Positions 33,343 through 42,901 of a stretch of DNA of 64,000 nucleotides are shown piece after piece; position 1 is the first letter of the stretch; every line of letters starts with the position of its first letter. Below the pieces are notes generated by a model, which did not search any database, was not told the origin of the DNA, and worked only from the letters and a program-made list of their open reading frames with translations. Both the position numbers and the translations under genes were made by a program. This DNA comes from Cyclobacteriaceae bacterium (GTDB lineage Bacteria; Bacteroidota; Bacteroidia; Cytophagales; Cyclobacteriaceae): NCBI GenBank assembly GCA_028284125.1, contig JANQSI010000013.1, forward strand, positions 248,001-312,000. Reading direction: 5' to 3'.

Positions 33343-36258
33343 TTAATTCAGCATAATAAAAGCTCCCCAGTAATAAGGATCTGGATAGTTTTCCCTCAAA
33401 GATCTCTGTGCCGCAAAGAATGCTTCTTCTCTTTGTTTTCCGCCCATCCATTCCTGGTAAAAAGAAGTCATCAATTGTTTTGTAGCATCATCGCTTACTT
33501 TCCACAAACTCATAATCACAGATTCTGCTCCTGCCACCTGAAAAGCTCGCTGAAGTCCGTAGACTCCTTCACCAGATTTAATTTCTCCTAAGCCTGTCTC
33601 ACACGCACTGAGAACAACCAAGTCCGTGTCTTTCAAATCAAGCGTGATCACTTCATAAGAAGTCAATACGCCATTATTTGCTGAACTTGCTTCTACGCCT
33701 TGAGTAGCAACCTCCATGGTTTGTTCGGCGTTGGCCAACATCAAACCTGATCTTAGCAGTGGATTATCCTTCGCTTGATTTACTTCCACGCCAAAGACTT
33801 TTTCACCAGTTGATTGGCTTTCCTGCAGGAAAAACCCATGTGTTGCGATATGGAGTAAGGAAGGTGATGAAATCTTCTTGAAATTTTCTTCCGATGCTTC
33901 TTTTGCTAAATAAGTGCTCGTGGCAAAGCCTTTGGATTTGGAAATATTGCTGATCGCCGCAATTTCATCTCTCGTGCCTGGCAATGCATCCAATAATCCT
34001 TTTGGTCCGAAATCAGGATAGCCAAAAAAGTCTGCTTTTTTCGAGGAAGCGGTTGAACTTCCCTTCTTAACCAAATCTCGTGTACTTGAATAGAGGCTGA
34101 GTTTTAAAGCATCAGAAACGTAGGTTCCATCTGGTCTCTTCAACGCACCGATATTCACCTGATAGTAAATTCCGTCCAATGATAAGTGAAGGTTTTCAAC
34201 TCCTGCCAGTTTTTCGTCCACAGGTTTCCAGAACTTGCTATAGGTGATTTGATCGTTGGCTTTTAGCTGGACCATGTTTCGATAAGCCTTGGCATACTTT
34301 TGATCCAGGTCCTGGCCTTTTTCAATCACCACCAATTTTGGATGAACAGATACTTTGTCAGCAATTAAGAATGCATAATTCTTTTCGCTAGAAAAGCTCT
34401 TGTCGAATACTTGATAGCCTATAATTTCTATCGCTGCATCGCTTGCACCAAGGGCCGTCTTCACATCTGCCAGTGTGGTTGTTGGCAGTTTGTTCGATTG
34501 AGCAAATTCTGAGGACATTCGAGTCAATTTCTTTTCAAGTTCGTTGGCCTGACTTTCAATCAAGTCCAGATCAATTTTTTGTTTACTCAATTCCTCTTTG
34601 GAATAGGTGTAGTATAGAATCAAAGACTCTTTGGTCTCAACCCATTCTGCATAGGTGGCTTTCAATTCTTCATCATCGCTGTTTAAAATTTGCTCTCTCA
34701 CTTTTGTGGATGCACTCAACAATATCCCTTTTGTTTTCAAATGAATGTTGTACATCTCCGTGAGCAACTCAGGTTCGCTAGTTCCCCTGTCTATGGCGTA
34801 GGCGTAGAATTTCAAAATGGACGGTCGAATCTTTGCCCAATATTGAGTTTTCTCGTATTCACTCATCGCTCCGAAATACTTCTCAACTAAATCAAGATTA
34901 GTGGAAATGACTTGCTTGAACTGCTGTGTTGCGGTTGAATACAAATCTTGTTTCCATGAAACTACCGCCTGGTCTTCCAAAGAAGCCAAGTAATCGGGAT
35001 GATTTTCTCCAAAAAAATCAAGATAGGATTGGCTAACTTCTTGCAGGATGGATGCAGCCCTCACGAAATCACCTGAGTAGATTTTGAATTTACCCAGGTT
35101 GTGCTTGGTCTTGATGTAAGCAGGGTGCGAGGTTCCGTACTTTTTCTCAAAAATGCGAAGAGCGTCTGTCAGGTACTCAACAACTTGATCAGTCTTCCCG
35201 GATTCCATGAGCACTGCGGCTAGATAATTTTCTACGTTAGCATAATCCGTTTGATTTCTTGCCATTCGCTTCCTTTTCAACTCCAGAACCTCTAAGAAAA
35301 TCTGCTCAGAACGCTCATAATTTCCACTGCTATATTCTATCAAGCCTTCGTTGATCTTAAAACTGATATTGTCTCTCCCTTTTTCACGAATAGAACCGGA
35401 TGCAATTTCGGATGCCTTTTTTATTGCCGAAAGGGCTTCTTCAAATTGGCCGATTTCATTGTAAAGAAGCGCTCTATTGCTTGTGATTATTGCATGGGAT
35501 AATGAACCATTCTTGTTGTTTGCACCAATAATCTGCTCTGATCGATTGAAGTATTCTTCAGCTTCTAGGTACTTACCCTGTGATTGAGCAATTACCGCGT
35601 GATTATTATACAATGACGCCAATGCGATGGATTGTTCACCAATATTTTCCTTGAAGTATTTTGTTGTTTCACCAATAAAATCCTGAGAAAGTTGGATTCT
35701 TCCCTGGCTGTTGATGACAATGCCCATATTGGCAATGGTTTTACCTAAAGCATATTTTTCAGGTGTGCTTAAAGTATCCATATTAACCATGTCTGTTATG
35801 GCAAAAGCTGAGTCTAAATCGAAAGCATTGACGTAACTATTCTCACCTGTCATCAGTGATAGTGCTTCGATAAAGTTCAAGGTGGCTGCCCACGGATTTA
35901 TATAAATGGAAAACTCTCCAGTTCTGTTTAAATCAAAAACCTCTTCGTAAGTCTCCAACTTCACAGCTTCCGTTTGCTCGTCTTCATAATTTTTGGAAAC
36001 GGTTAAGAGCAAACTTTCCTTTCCTTCTCTGTTGGCAAAAAAAGAAGCCCTGTTTCCCTGTGAGAAGATGTAATTATAGTTGGAGGTGTCTTTGACCAAT
36101 TGATCCATTCTTGCCTTCATCATCCTGTCGTCTTTCAGATCGTCTTTGTTTTCATCAAGTTGTTCCTCAACGGCTTTCTTTATTTTTTTTAGGAATCCTT
36201 GTCCCTGAGATGAAAAGCTGACAACAAGGGACAATAAAAGAATACTGATTATGCGCAT
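33343..36258 (-). CDS. Secreted TPR-CHAT protein
   Basis: 971 residues. A signal peptide (MRIISILLLSLVVSFSSQGQ) is followed by an array of TPR-like helix pairs (about 160-440, e.g. ALYNEIGQFEEALSAIKKASEIA). A helical region and a C-terminal CHAT (caspase HetF-associated) domain (about 690-971) follow. The protease dyad is visible: His807 in LLHIATHGFF and Cys886 in VVLSACETGLGE. The end, AQRSLRENYPDPYYWGAFIMLN, is typical. CHAT proteins are often proteases in signalling or defence; no effector or sensor partner is adjacent here. It converges with pabB. Confidence 0.88.
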   Translation of the reverse strand: MRIISILLLSLVVSFSSQGQGFLKKIKKAVEEQLDENKDDLKDDRMMKARMDQLVKDTSNYNYIFSQGNRASFFANREGKESLLLTVSKNYEDEQTEAVKLETYEEVFDLNRTGEFSIYINPWAATLNFIEALSLMTGENSYVNAFDLDSAFAITDMVNMDTLSTPEKYALGKTIANMGIVINSQGRIQLSQDFIGETTKYFKENIGEQSIALASLYNNHAVIAQSQGKYLEAEEYFNRSEQIIGANNKNGSLSHAIITSNRALLYNEIGQFEEALSAIKKASEIASGSIREKGRDNISFKINEGLIEYSSGNYERSEQIFLEVLELKRKRMARNQTDYANVENYLAAVLMESGKTDQVVEYLTDALRIFEKKYGTSHPAYIKTKHNLGKFKIYSGDFVRAASILQEVSQSYLDFFGENHPDYLASLEDQAVVSWKQDLYSTATQQFKQVISTNLDLVEKYFGAMSEYEKTQYWAKIRPSILKFYAYAIDRGTSEPELLTEMYNIHLKTKGILLSASTKVREQILNSDDEELKATYAEWVETKESLILYYTYSKEELSKQKIDLDLIESQANELEKKLTRMSSEFAQSNKLPTTTLADVKTALGASDAAIEIIGYQVFDKSFSSEKNYAFLIADKVSVHPKLVVIEKGQDLDQKYAKAYRNMVQLKANDQITYSKFWKPVDEKLAGVENLHLSLDGIYYQVNIGALKRPDGTYVSDALKLSLYSSTRDLVKKGSSTASSKKADFFGYPDFGPKGLLDALPGTRDEIAAISNISKSKGFATSTYLAKEASEENFKKISSPSLLHIATHGFFLQESQSTGEKVFGVEVNQAKDNPLLRSGLMLANAEQTMEVATQGVEASSANNGVLTSYEVITLDLKDTDLVVLSACETGLGEIKSGEGVYGLQRAFQVAGAESVIMSLWKVSDDATKQLMTSFYQEWMGGKQREEAFFAAQRSLRENYPDPYYWGAFIMLN

Positions 36259-36358
36259 GGTTATAAATACTTGAATTAAAGTTAACCTGATTTTGACATA
36301 GTAAAATTGGAATTATTCATTTGATAAATGTGAAGATTAATTTTCCGTTAGAATTCTT

Positions 36359-36441
36359 CCCTTGAGGGAGGTTAGGAGGGTGTTTTTCTAATTAAATCTA
36401 TCTTGAACACTTCAAAACACCCCTATAATCCCCTCAAGGGG
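36359..36441. repeat. Long inverted-repeat element
   Basis: The left arm (36359-36387, CCCTTGAGGGAGGTTAGG then AGGGTGTTTT) and right arm (36414-36441, AAAACACCCCTATAATCC then CCTCAAGGGG) are imperfect reverse complements about 28 bp long around a 26-bp centre. Each outer end is itself a small palindrome (CCCTTGAGGG, CCCTCAAGGG). It has no coding capacity and looks like a REP- or MITE-type repeat between the CHAT and pabC-like genes. Confidence 0.75.
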
Positions 36442-36556
36442 ATATTTTGTATTTGCTTACATTGAACTCACATTCAAGTTAAGATTTTCTTCAACACAAT
36501 GGAGTATGATTGATTGTTCGTTTAACTTTAATCGGACCTAACCAATCACCGTTGAT

Positions 36557-37141
36557 TTGCGATTTATTGAGAGTATTTGTTATCAGGATGGAGAATATCA
36601 AAACCTGGATCTGCACCAAGAACGATTAAACAACACTTGCTTCAACTTTTTTGGCGAAGCATTATACGATCTTAGAGAACTCCTTCCTGAAATCGAGGAC
36701 GAACGAACACACAAAGTCCGTTTCACCTACGACAATTCGACTCATTCATGCGAAGCAATACCTTATGCCAAACTCCCAATTCAAACATTGCAGGTGGTCA
36801 ATACTAGCTGGTTCGACTACTCTTTCAAATACGCAGATCGATCAATACTTCACGAATTACTTAATTCTTCTTCAGCGGATGAAATCATCATATGCATTGA
36901 CGAGCTCGTAACGGATTGTTCTTATGCCAACTTGGCTTTTTGGGACGGAAAAGAATGGTTAACGCCCGATTCACCTCTTTTAAAAGGGGTAAGACGTACC
37001 CAACTTCTCAATGAGGGAAAAATAAAAGAAGCGGCTATTCGATGTGACGATCTAGCTACTTTTGAAAAAGTCGCGCTCATCAATGCTATGCTTGACCTTG
37101 GAGATTTAGAAATTCCGGTAGCTAAGGTGAAAAAGGGTTAA
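36557..37141 (+). CDS. pabC: Class IV aminotransferase family, probable aminodeoxychorismate lyase
   Basis: 194 residues, short for the family. The PLP Lys is likely Lys93 in YSFKYADRSILHELL. The C-terminal part DCSYANLAFWDGKEWLTPDSPLLKGVRRTQLL is the typical class IV signature. With pabB nearby, the likely job is releasing pyruvate from aminodeoxychorismate to give 4-aminobenzoate. The start is TTG at 36557; no ATG precedes it in a sensible place, and MRFIESICYQDG matches the usual beginning. The symbol is assigned partly from context. Confidence 0.7.
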   Translation: MRFIESICYQDGEYQNLDLHQERLNNTCFNFFGEALYDLRELLPEIEDERTHKVRFTYDNSTHSCEAIPYAKLPIQTLQVVNTSWFDYSFKYADRSILHELLNSSSADEIIICIDELVTDCSYANLAFWDGKEWLTPDSPLLKGVRRTQLLNEGKIKEAAIRCDDLATFEKVALINAMLDLGDLEIPVAKVKKG

Positions 37142-37190
37142 TCCATACAGTATTCCAGAAACAAAATCTAAACCCATTTTTGAAACTTTT

Positions 37191-37241
37191 TTTCTTTAAC
37201 AAAGTATATAGAAATATTTCTTTAACAAAATGTATAGAAAT
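37191..37241 (+). promoter_or_regulatory. Tandem 26-bp repeat over the PadR start, candidate operator
   Basis: Two near-identical 25-nt copies, 37191-37215 and 37217-37241, each run TTTCTTTAACAAA ... TATAGAAAT. The second reaches into the ATG of the PadR gene. TTTCT and AGAAA at the ends are complementary, so each unit has dyad character. This position suits autorepression. Confidence 0.55.
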
Positions 37242-37566
37242 GAAAGGACTTGTTCTCGGAGAATTTGAAGAATTGGTAATGTTGATGTGCATGATTCTGA
37301 AAGATGAAGCCTACGGAATCAATATCGTAGAGGAAATCAGGATCAAAATGAACAGAAAAGTGAACTTAAGTGCTGTTCATGTCACCCTTTATCGTTTAGA
37401 GGACAAGGGTCTTGTCACTTCACATATGGGTGGAGTTACGCAAATGAGAGGAGGCAGAAGGAAAAGAATCTTTGAGCTTACGAGTACTGGTATAGAAATG
37501 CTGAAAGATTTGCAAGAAAAAAGACAGACTATCCTGTCGCTTATTCCTGAATTCAAACTCTCTTAA
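37240..37566 (+). CDS. PadR-family transcription regulator
   Basis: 108 residues from ATG 37240. The winged-helix domain follows the PadR pattern: MKGLVLGEFEELVMLMCMIL, DEAYGINIVEEI, NLSAVHVTLYRLEDKGLV and MRGGRRKRIFELTSTG. It is a short PadR without the long C-terminal dimer helix. It is encoded 2 bp before a large permease, a pairing often seen in Bacteroidota, and probably controls that transporter and itself through the tandem repeat at its start. Confidence 0.88.
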   Translation: MKGLVLGEFEELVMLMCMILKDEAYGINIVEEIRIKMNRKVNLSAVHVTLYRLEDKGLVTSHMGGVTQMRGGRRKRIFELTSTGIEMLKDLQEKRQTILSLIPEFKLS

Positions 37567-37568
37567 AA

Positions 37569-40160
37569 ATGAATTTCGAAAAAAAGTATTCTATACGTTT
37601 GCTCAAACTTTTTTGCCCCAAGGAGCTTCAGGAATCAATAATTGGTGACTTAGAAGAACAATATTTGATTTCCCGTAAAACAAAATCCAAGCTGCTAGCC
37701 AATCTCCTCCTTGCTTATAACACCATGCGATTTTTCAGATATGGGATCTTCAAAAGACACAGCGTAAATAACCAATCATCCAATGCAACTTTCAATTTGC
37801 TTTGGAACTATATGATTGTTTTCGTCCGATCTGCAAAGCGAAACTTTACCTTTTATTCCATCAATCTCACAGGGCTTGTTCTTGGATTAACAGTGGTTCT
37901 TTTCGCTCTCCTTTACATAAAGAATGAGACCACCTATGATAGTTTTCACACTGAATCCGATAAGATTTATCGAATAGCAGCGCAAAGGTCTTATGGCCCT
38001 TGGTTTCCATCAATAGAATTAGCGGAAGGGAAAAAGCTTCTTACGGAAAATCATACTTGGATGGCAGAGGCCACTTTTTTCTCACGAATGCTGGAGCGGT
38101 ATGTAACTGTGGATGGTAAGAAATTCGCAGAACCAAATGTTTTATTGGTAGAATCAGGAGATAAGTTTTTTGAGATTTTCGACTTCAAAATAATCGGTGG
38201 AAATTCAAAAGAGTTAACCAAAAACACTAATTCAATAGTTATTAGTGAATCCTTAGCACGGAAATATTTTGGGTTCGAAAATCCCGTTGGGAAATCGGTT
38301 CACTTTGACAGTATAAATGTTAAAATTTCGGGTGTGTTTGAAGATTTACCTACAAACACCCATGTTTCACTTGATCTCCTCTTAGTTAGTAACACCTATT
38401 TTGCTTCAAAAGCCTCCGGACTTTTCTATTTCCGATTAAATGGTAACGACACCAAACTTGTAAGAGATGCAGTATTGGGTTTTTCAGATCCAGAAAAATC
38501 TCAACTGGATGTAGATGAAGAAGAGAGTTTGATTGATGTTCAAATTCAGAACATTAAGGACATTCATCTTGGTTCAAATCTTACATTTGAGCTGAAACCA
38601 GGTGGTGATAAAACACAGCTTAAAATCTTTGGATTAGTAGCATTCGTGATATTGCTGATCTCATGTTCGAACTTCACCAATCTCTCCAATGCAATATTTT
38701 CCAAGCGGAGAAAGGAAATGGCCGTTCGAAAGGTTCTCGGAAGTAAGAAGTCAAGCCTCACCTTACAATTTTTACTTGAGTCGATAATAATGGCAATCAT
38801 AGGTTTGGTGATTGCTTATATCATCTCATTTTACTTACTCCCCTTTTTCAGTCAATTCACAGGAATTGGGTTTACTATTAAGCACCTTTTCGATCCTTAC
38901 CTATTAAGTATTTCTATCGTCTTGACGGTCATAACTGGTTTGCTAAGTGGGCTTTACCCATCTTTAATTATGCCTCAAATCAAAATCTTAAGCTTGTTTA
39001 AGAATGATTTCAGAACCCAATCAAAAATTAATGTCAGAAAATCACTAGTGACAGTTCAATTTTTCCTGTTAATCGGATTAGGATCGAGTTCATTTATAAT
39101 CAACCAACAGCTAACCTACCTCACAAGCCTTGATTCTGGCCTTAAGAAAGAGGGAGTTGTGAAATTAAAGAAAGCATGGTCTCTTCAGGGAAGCGAGACA
39201 ATAAAGTCTTTCAAAAACAAGCTTTTAAGCCAATCCTATATATTGAATGTATCGCAGGGATATGTTCCTGGAGATGAAGATTATACCATGAGCTATCTTC
39301 CAGAAGGGTTCGAATACCCTTTAAAAGATGCACTTACAAATACTACCGATTTAAATTATCTAGCGTTGCTTGGAGTTGAAGGAAAGCATGGACCTTTTTT
39401 CGACGAGGAGCAACACCCGGATGTCTCCTTGCTAGTGAATGAGACTTTTGTTAAAAATCTAGGTTGGGATGACCCTATCGGGAAAAAAATTAATATTCGC
39501 CCTGACGCTCCTGAACCTCGCTATCGTGAAGTTAGAGGCGTTTTTTCAGACTATAATTTTTTCTCATTTCACCAACAAGTAACACCTCAGATGATCTTTA
39601 TGAGGGAAAACTTGCAATATGTAAACCAAAACATTCTGGTAAAGATCAACATGGCTCACGCTAAGGAGTCATTTGAATGGATTGAAAAAGTTTGGGACGA
39701 ATACCAGCCAGATATTCCTTTGAATTATGCTTTTATAGAGGATGATATGCAGTATGCATATGAAAAAGATCGTCGGACAGCAAATACCAGCAAAGTACTT
39801 GCATTTCTTGCTACATTATTATCTATTCTTGGGCTTGTAGGAATAACTGCATTTTTGACAACACTTAAAACCAAGGAAATTGGTATTAGAAAAATTCTTG
39901 GCGCTACGACTGGAAATCTCCTCCTTCAATTCAGCAGGGAATACTTTTCATTGATCGCCATTGCTACTTTAAGTGCCTCGCTGCTGAGTTATACTTTTCT
40001 CAATTCATGGCTGGAAAACTTTGCTTACAGAATTAACATTAATCCGGTCATATTTTTATTTGCAGGCTTCCTTTTGGCGATTATCGCTTTCATCACCGTA
40101 AGTCTTGAAGGACTTAAAGTGATAAGAGAAAATCCTACAAAGGCGTTAAGACATGAATAA
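37569..40160 (+). CDS. ABC transporter permease with permease-prefix domain (MacB/FtsX type)
   Basis: 863 residues. The first about 65 (RLLKLFCPKELQESIIGDLEEQY) look like the permease prefix domain found in PadR-linked permeases. Two FtsX-type halves follow: helix, MacB-like periplasmic domain (ETTYDSFHTESDKIYRIAAQ), three helices with the RKEMAVRKVLGSKKSSL loop, then a second periplasmic domain and helices with TKEIGIRKILGATTGNLLLQF. The end, RENPTKALRHE, is typical. No ATPase gene is adjacent. Substrate unknown. Confidence 0.88.
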   Translation: MNFEKKYSIRLLKLFCPKELQESIIGDLEEQYLISRKTKSKLLANLLLAYNTMRFFRYGIFKRHSVNNQSSNATFNLLWNYMIVFVRSAKRNFTFYSINLTGLVLGLTVVLFALLYIKNETTYDSFHTESDKIYRIAAQRSYGPWFPSIELAEGKKLLTENHTWMAEATFFSRMLERYVTVDGKKFAEPNVLLVESGDKFFEIFDFKIIGGNSKELTKNTNSIVISESLARKYFGFENPVGKSVHFDSINVKISGVFEDLPTNTHVSLDLLLVSNTYFASKASGLFYFRLNGNDTKLVRDAVLGFSDPEKSQLDVDEEESLIDVQIQNIKDIHLGSNLTFELKPGGDKTQLKIFGLVAFVILLISCSNFTNLSNAIFSKRRKEMAVRKVLGSKKSSLTLQFLLESIIMAIIGLVIAYIISFYLLPFFSQFTGIGFTIKHLFDPYLLSISIVLTVITGLLSGLYPSLIMPQIKILSLFKNDFRTQSKINVRKSLVTVQFFLLIGLGSSSFIINQQLTYLTSLDSGLKKEGVVKLKKAWSLQGSETIKSFKNKLLSQSYILNVSQGYVPGDEDYTMSYLPEGFEYPLKDALTNTTDLNYLALLGVEGKHGPFFDEEQHPDVSLLVNETFVKNLGWDDPIGKKINIRPDAPEPRYREVRGVFSDYNFFSFHQQVTPQMIFMRENLQYVNQNILVKINMAHAKESFEWIEKVWDEYQPDIPLNYAFIEDDMQYAYEKDRRTANTSKVLAFLATLLSILGLVGITAFLTTLKTKEIGIRKILGATTGNLLLQFSREYFSLIAIATLSASLLSYTFLNSWLENFAYRININPVIFLFAGFLLAIIAFITVSLEGLKVIRENPTKALRHE

Positions 40161-40161
40161 G

Positions 40162-42891
40162 CTATCTCCTACTTCTTCTTGACCTGATTGAGAATTCCCT
40201 GTTTTCTTCAAATGCGGATAAGCGATAGGTAAAGCTTAGCATGTAATAAGTACTTAAAGATGCAATGCGCTCTTCCTCAATAAAGTTGAAATTAGTCGTT
40301 CGATTTATTCCTTGATTTTGATTCAAGATATCAAACACGGAGGCCTTCAGTTCTCCTCGATCATTTTTCAGAAATGTCTTCTGAATTGAAGCTTCCCAAA
40401 GCTGAATTTCCTGATTGTCAGCAAATGAAGCACTTTCAAAAATCTGATAATCAAAATTGGTTGTTATTGACCATTTCTTGAGGAAAGAAACAGTCACATC
40501 CAAATAGTATGTCTGATTCGTGAAGTCCTGGTTTGAAGCTTCTTGCGTTCCTTTAGTTTTTCCGGAAGTGAAATTGGTTCCTAGGTTCCAATCAATAATT
40601 CTCTTCCTCAGGTTTTCTAAGCTCACACTGAATGTATTATTGGTATTGGTCGTTTCTGAAGTCACGTCATTAATAATTGTAAATCCTTCATTCATCGCAA
40701 TTCTATTACTGATTCTGAACCTGGTTTTTGCAAATTTTATTGGTCTGCTAAAGGAAGTGTAGTTGGTGATTGTAAATGAGTTATCAGCATTGACCGGGGT
40801 TGAAAACTGGGAAAAGTTGGTATTGTCAACTGTTCTGCTGGTAACGATATTATCCAACGTATACGAAACATCGACAAAACTAAAAAGAGATGTAGATGTG
40901 AACTGATCGAAGTACCTGAAATTGAATCGAGCCGAATGAATATACTCTGCATCCAGAGCAGGATTTCCTTCATATACATTTAAAGGGTTGGAGTTGTCAG
41001 CAACGGGCTGTAGTTGTGTGATTGTTGGAACATTCAGTCTAGTATTGTAATCAAGGCGAATACCTACACTCGTTGTAATATCATAATTCATCCTGAAAAA
41101 GGGCAAAGTCCGATTAAAATCCTTTGAAATGAAGGAGTTTGCTACTTCAGGTTCCTCACCATCTAGGGTGCTGAATTGGTAGTTCGTTCCAGCTGTGATT
41201 CTAAAATCATCCGTCGCATAGTTAAAACTGACACCTGTCCGATTATAATTGAATTGACGATCAAAGAAGGAACTAAGCCCATCATTGAAGGTTCTAGAGC
41301 CATTATTTATATCATAGAACTCTTTATCATTATCACCATTCGTTACATTTCTTTCGTATCTGAATTCGAGGAATTTATTTTTTCCAACAGGCTCTGTATA
41401 GGAGATTTCTGCACCAAACGTTCTGGATCGATTATCCGTGAACTGCTCCTGGTTAGTAGCTATCGCTCCTGGATTAATCAATGTATTCAGCAGGTATTCT
41501 GAATCATTTAGCTGATTTGAAAAACGAAACTCCGTGATAAAAGTCCGTCCAATTTTGCTAAAGCGCTTTCGAAACATCAAGCTGCTATTTAGACTAAAGC
41601 CCATTCCTTCAGTGGTGTAATCACTTAAACTACTGCTTGACCCAAGATCGGATGAATTGAGCGTATTTGTTAAGTTGAGTACTTCTCCATCTTGAAATCC
41701 AATCGTATTTCGCAGTTGAATGTCATGAAACTTGTTGATTTCATGTTTCACGTTTAGAGTTACGTTATGATTTTTCCCAACACTTGACGTATTTGAGCTC
41801 TCTTCTGTGTCAAAGGCTTCATCGTTCACAAAGTTGGTTCTATCTGTGAAGCGATTTGTGATATTTTCTATTCTGGAAAATGTATAGCTCGATCTGACCT
41901 CAGTTTTGTTAAAATCTCGATTGTAATTCAATCCGCCAGCACTTGTGGTGATGAATCCATCACTTAGACCATTAGAAATTGGAAGGCCGCTGTTTCCTCC
42001 AATGGAAATTCTGCCTGAGCCACCACTCATGTTTCCAAGTCCTCCCATGAAACGGATATAATCCGAAATAGAAAAGCCTTGCTCATTGATGTTGTTTTGT
42101 TTTCCAATAAAAGAAAACTGGTTGTCTTCTCGAAACTGATTGATATTGGCAGAAAGTTGATTTCTGTCATCCGTTCCATAGCCTCCACCAATTGTTCCAA
42201 ACGTTCCTTTTTTGTGATCTTCTTTGAGCGTTAGGTTGATCGTCTTGGTTTCATTTCCATCATCAACACCAGAGAACTGGGTAAATTCTGACTTCTGATC
42301 AAACACTTGCACTTTGTTGACCGCATCTGCTGGCAGGTTTTTAGTCGCCATTTGAGGGTCATCCCCAAAAAATTCTTTCCCATCAACAAGGACTCGATCA
42401 ACTGTTTCTCCTTGTGAACGAACGGTTCCGTCTCGGTCCACTTCCACTCCAGGCAATTTTTTAAGCAAATCCTCTACCACATCATTTGGTTGAGTTCCAA
42501 AAGCTGCAGCATTGTACTCAATGGTGTCCTTTTTCATAGTAATGGGAATCGCTTCTCCTTCTACCACCACTTCATCAAGAAGTTCTAGTTCTAGATTGAT
42601 TGTCCCAAGATCAATATCCTGACCATCAACTGTCAATTTCTTATCATAGGTTTTGTAGCCAACAAAATTTACCCTAAGCAGGTAATCACCCTTAGGCACT
42701 CTTTTAATTTCAAAAAGCCCATTTGCATCTGTCATCGCGAAAGATGCAAGAACGGAATCTTCAGCCTGTAGCAACATAGCAGTCGCTGAGAACAAAGACG
42801 CTCCATCCTCATCATTAACCAACCCTTTGATGGTTTGAGCTTTTCCAACTCCAACTGATACAATAAAAATTAAGACTATGACCTTTTTCAT
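40162..42891 (-). CDS. TonB-dependent receptor-like outer membrane barrel
   Basis: 909 residues from MKKVIVLIFIVSVGVGKAQ, a signal peptide; the longer frame overlaps the upstream gene and precedes the signal. Order: a carboxypeptidase-regulatory-like beta domain (about 20-105), a plug domain (DVVEDLLKKLPGVEVDRDGTV, DRVLVDGKEFFGDDP), and a large barrel of the OMP_b-brl_3 type, ending in alternating beta strands (MLSFTYRLSAF). It follows the GLPGLI gene by 10 bp, probably as one operon. The substrate cannot be told. Confidence 0.88.
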   Translation of the reverse strand: MKKVIVLIFIVSVGVGKAQTIKGLVNDEDGASLFSATAMLLQAEDSVLASFAMTDANGLFEIKRVPKGDYLLRVNFVGYKTYDKKLTVDGQDIDLGTINLELELLDEVVVEGEAIPITMKKDTIEYNAAAFGTQPNDVVEDLLKKLPGVEVDRDGTVRSQGETVDRVLVDGKEFFGDDPQMATKNLPADAVNKVQVFDQKSEFTQFSGVDDGNETKTINLTLKEDHKKGTFGTIGGGYGTDDRNQLSANINQFREDNQFSFIGKQNNINEQGFSISDYIRFMGGLGNMSGGSGRISIGGNSGLPISNGLSDGFITTSAGGLNYNRDFNKTEVRSSYTFSRIENITNRFTDRTNFVNDEAFDTEESSNTSSVGKNHNVTLNVKHEINKFHDIQLRNTIGFQDGEVLNLTNTLNSSDLGSSSSLSDYTTEGMGFSLNSSLMFRKRFSKIGRTFITEFRFSNQLNDSEYLLNTLINPGAIATNQEQFTDNRSRTFGAEISYTEPVGKNKFLEFRYERNVTNGDNDKEFYDINNGSRTFNDGLSSFFDRQFNYNRTGVSFNYATDDFRITAGTNYQFSTLDGEEPEVANSFISKDFNRTLPFFRMNYDITTSVGIRLDYNTRLNVPTITQLQPVADNSNPLNVYEGNPALDAEYIHSARFNFRYFDQFTSTSLFSFVDVSYTLDNIVTSRTVDNTNFSQFSTPVNADNSFTITNYTSFSRPIKFAKTRFRISNRIAMNEGFTIINDVTSETTNTNNTFSVSLENLRKRIIDWNLGTNFTSGKTKGTQEASNQDFTNQTYYLDVTVSFLKKWSITTNFDYQIFESASFADNQEIQLWEASIQKTFLKNDRGELKASVFDILNQNQGINRTTNFNFIEEERIASLSTYYMLSFTYRLSAFEENREFSIRSRRSRR

Positions 42892-42901
42892 GAATGTAGG
42901 T

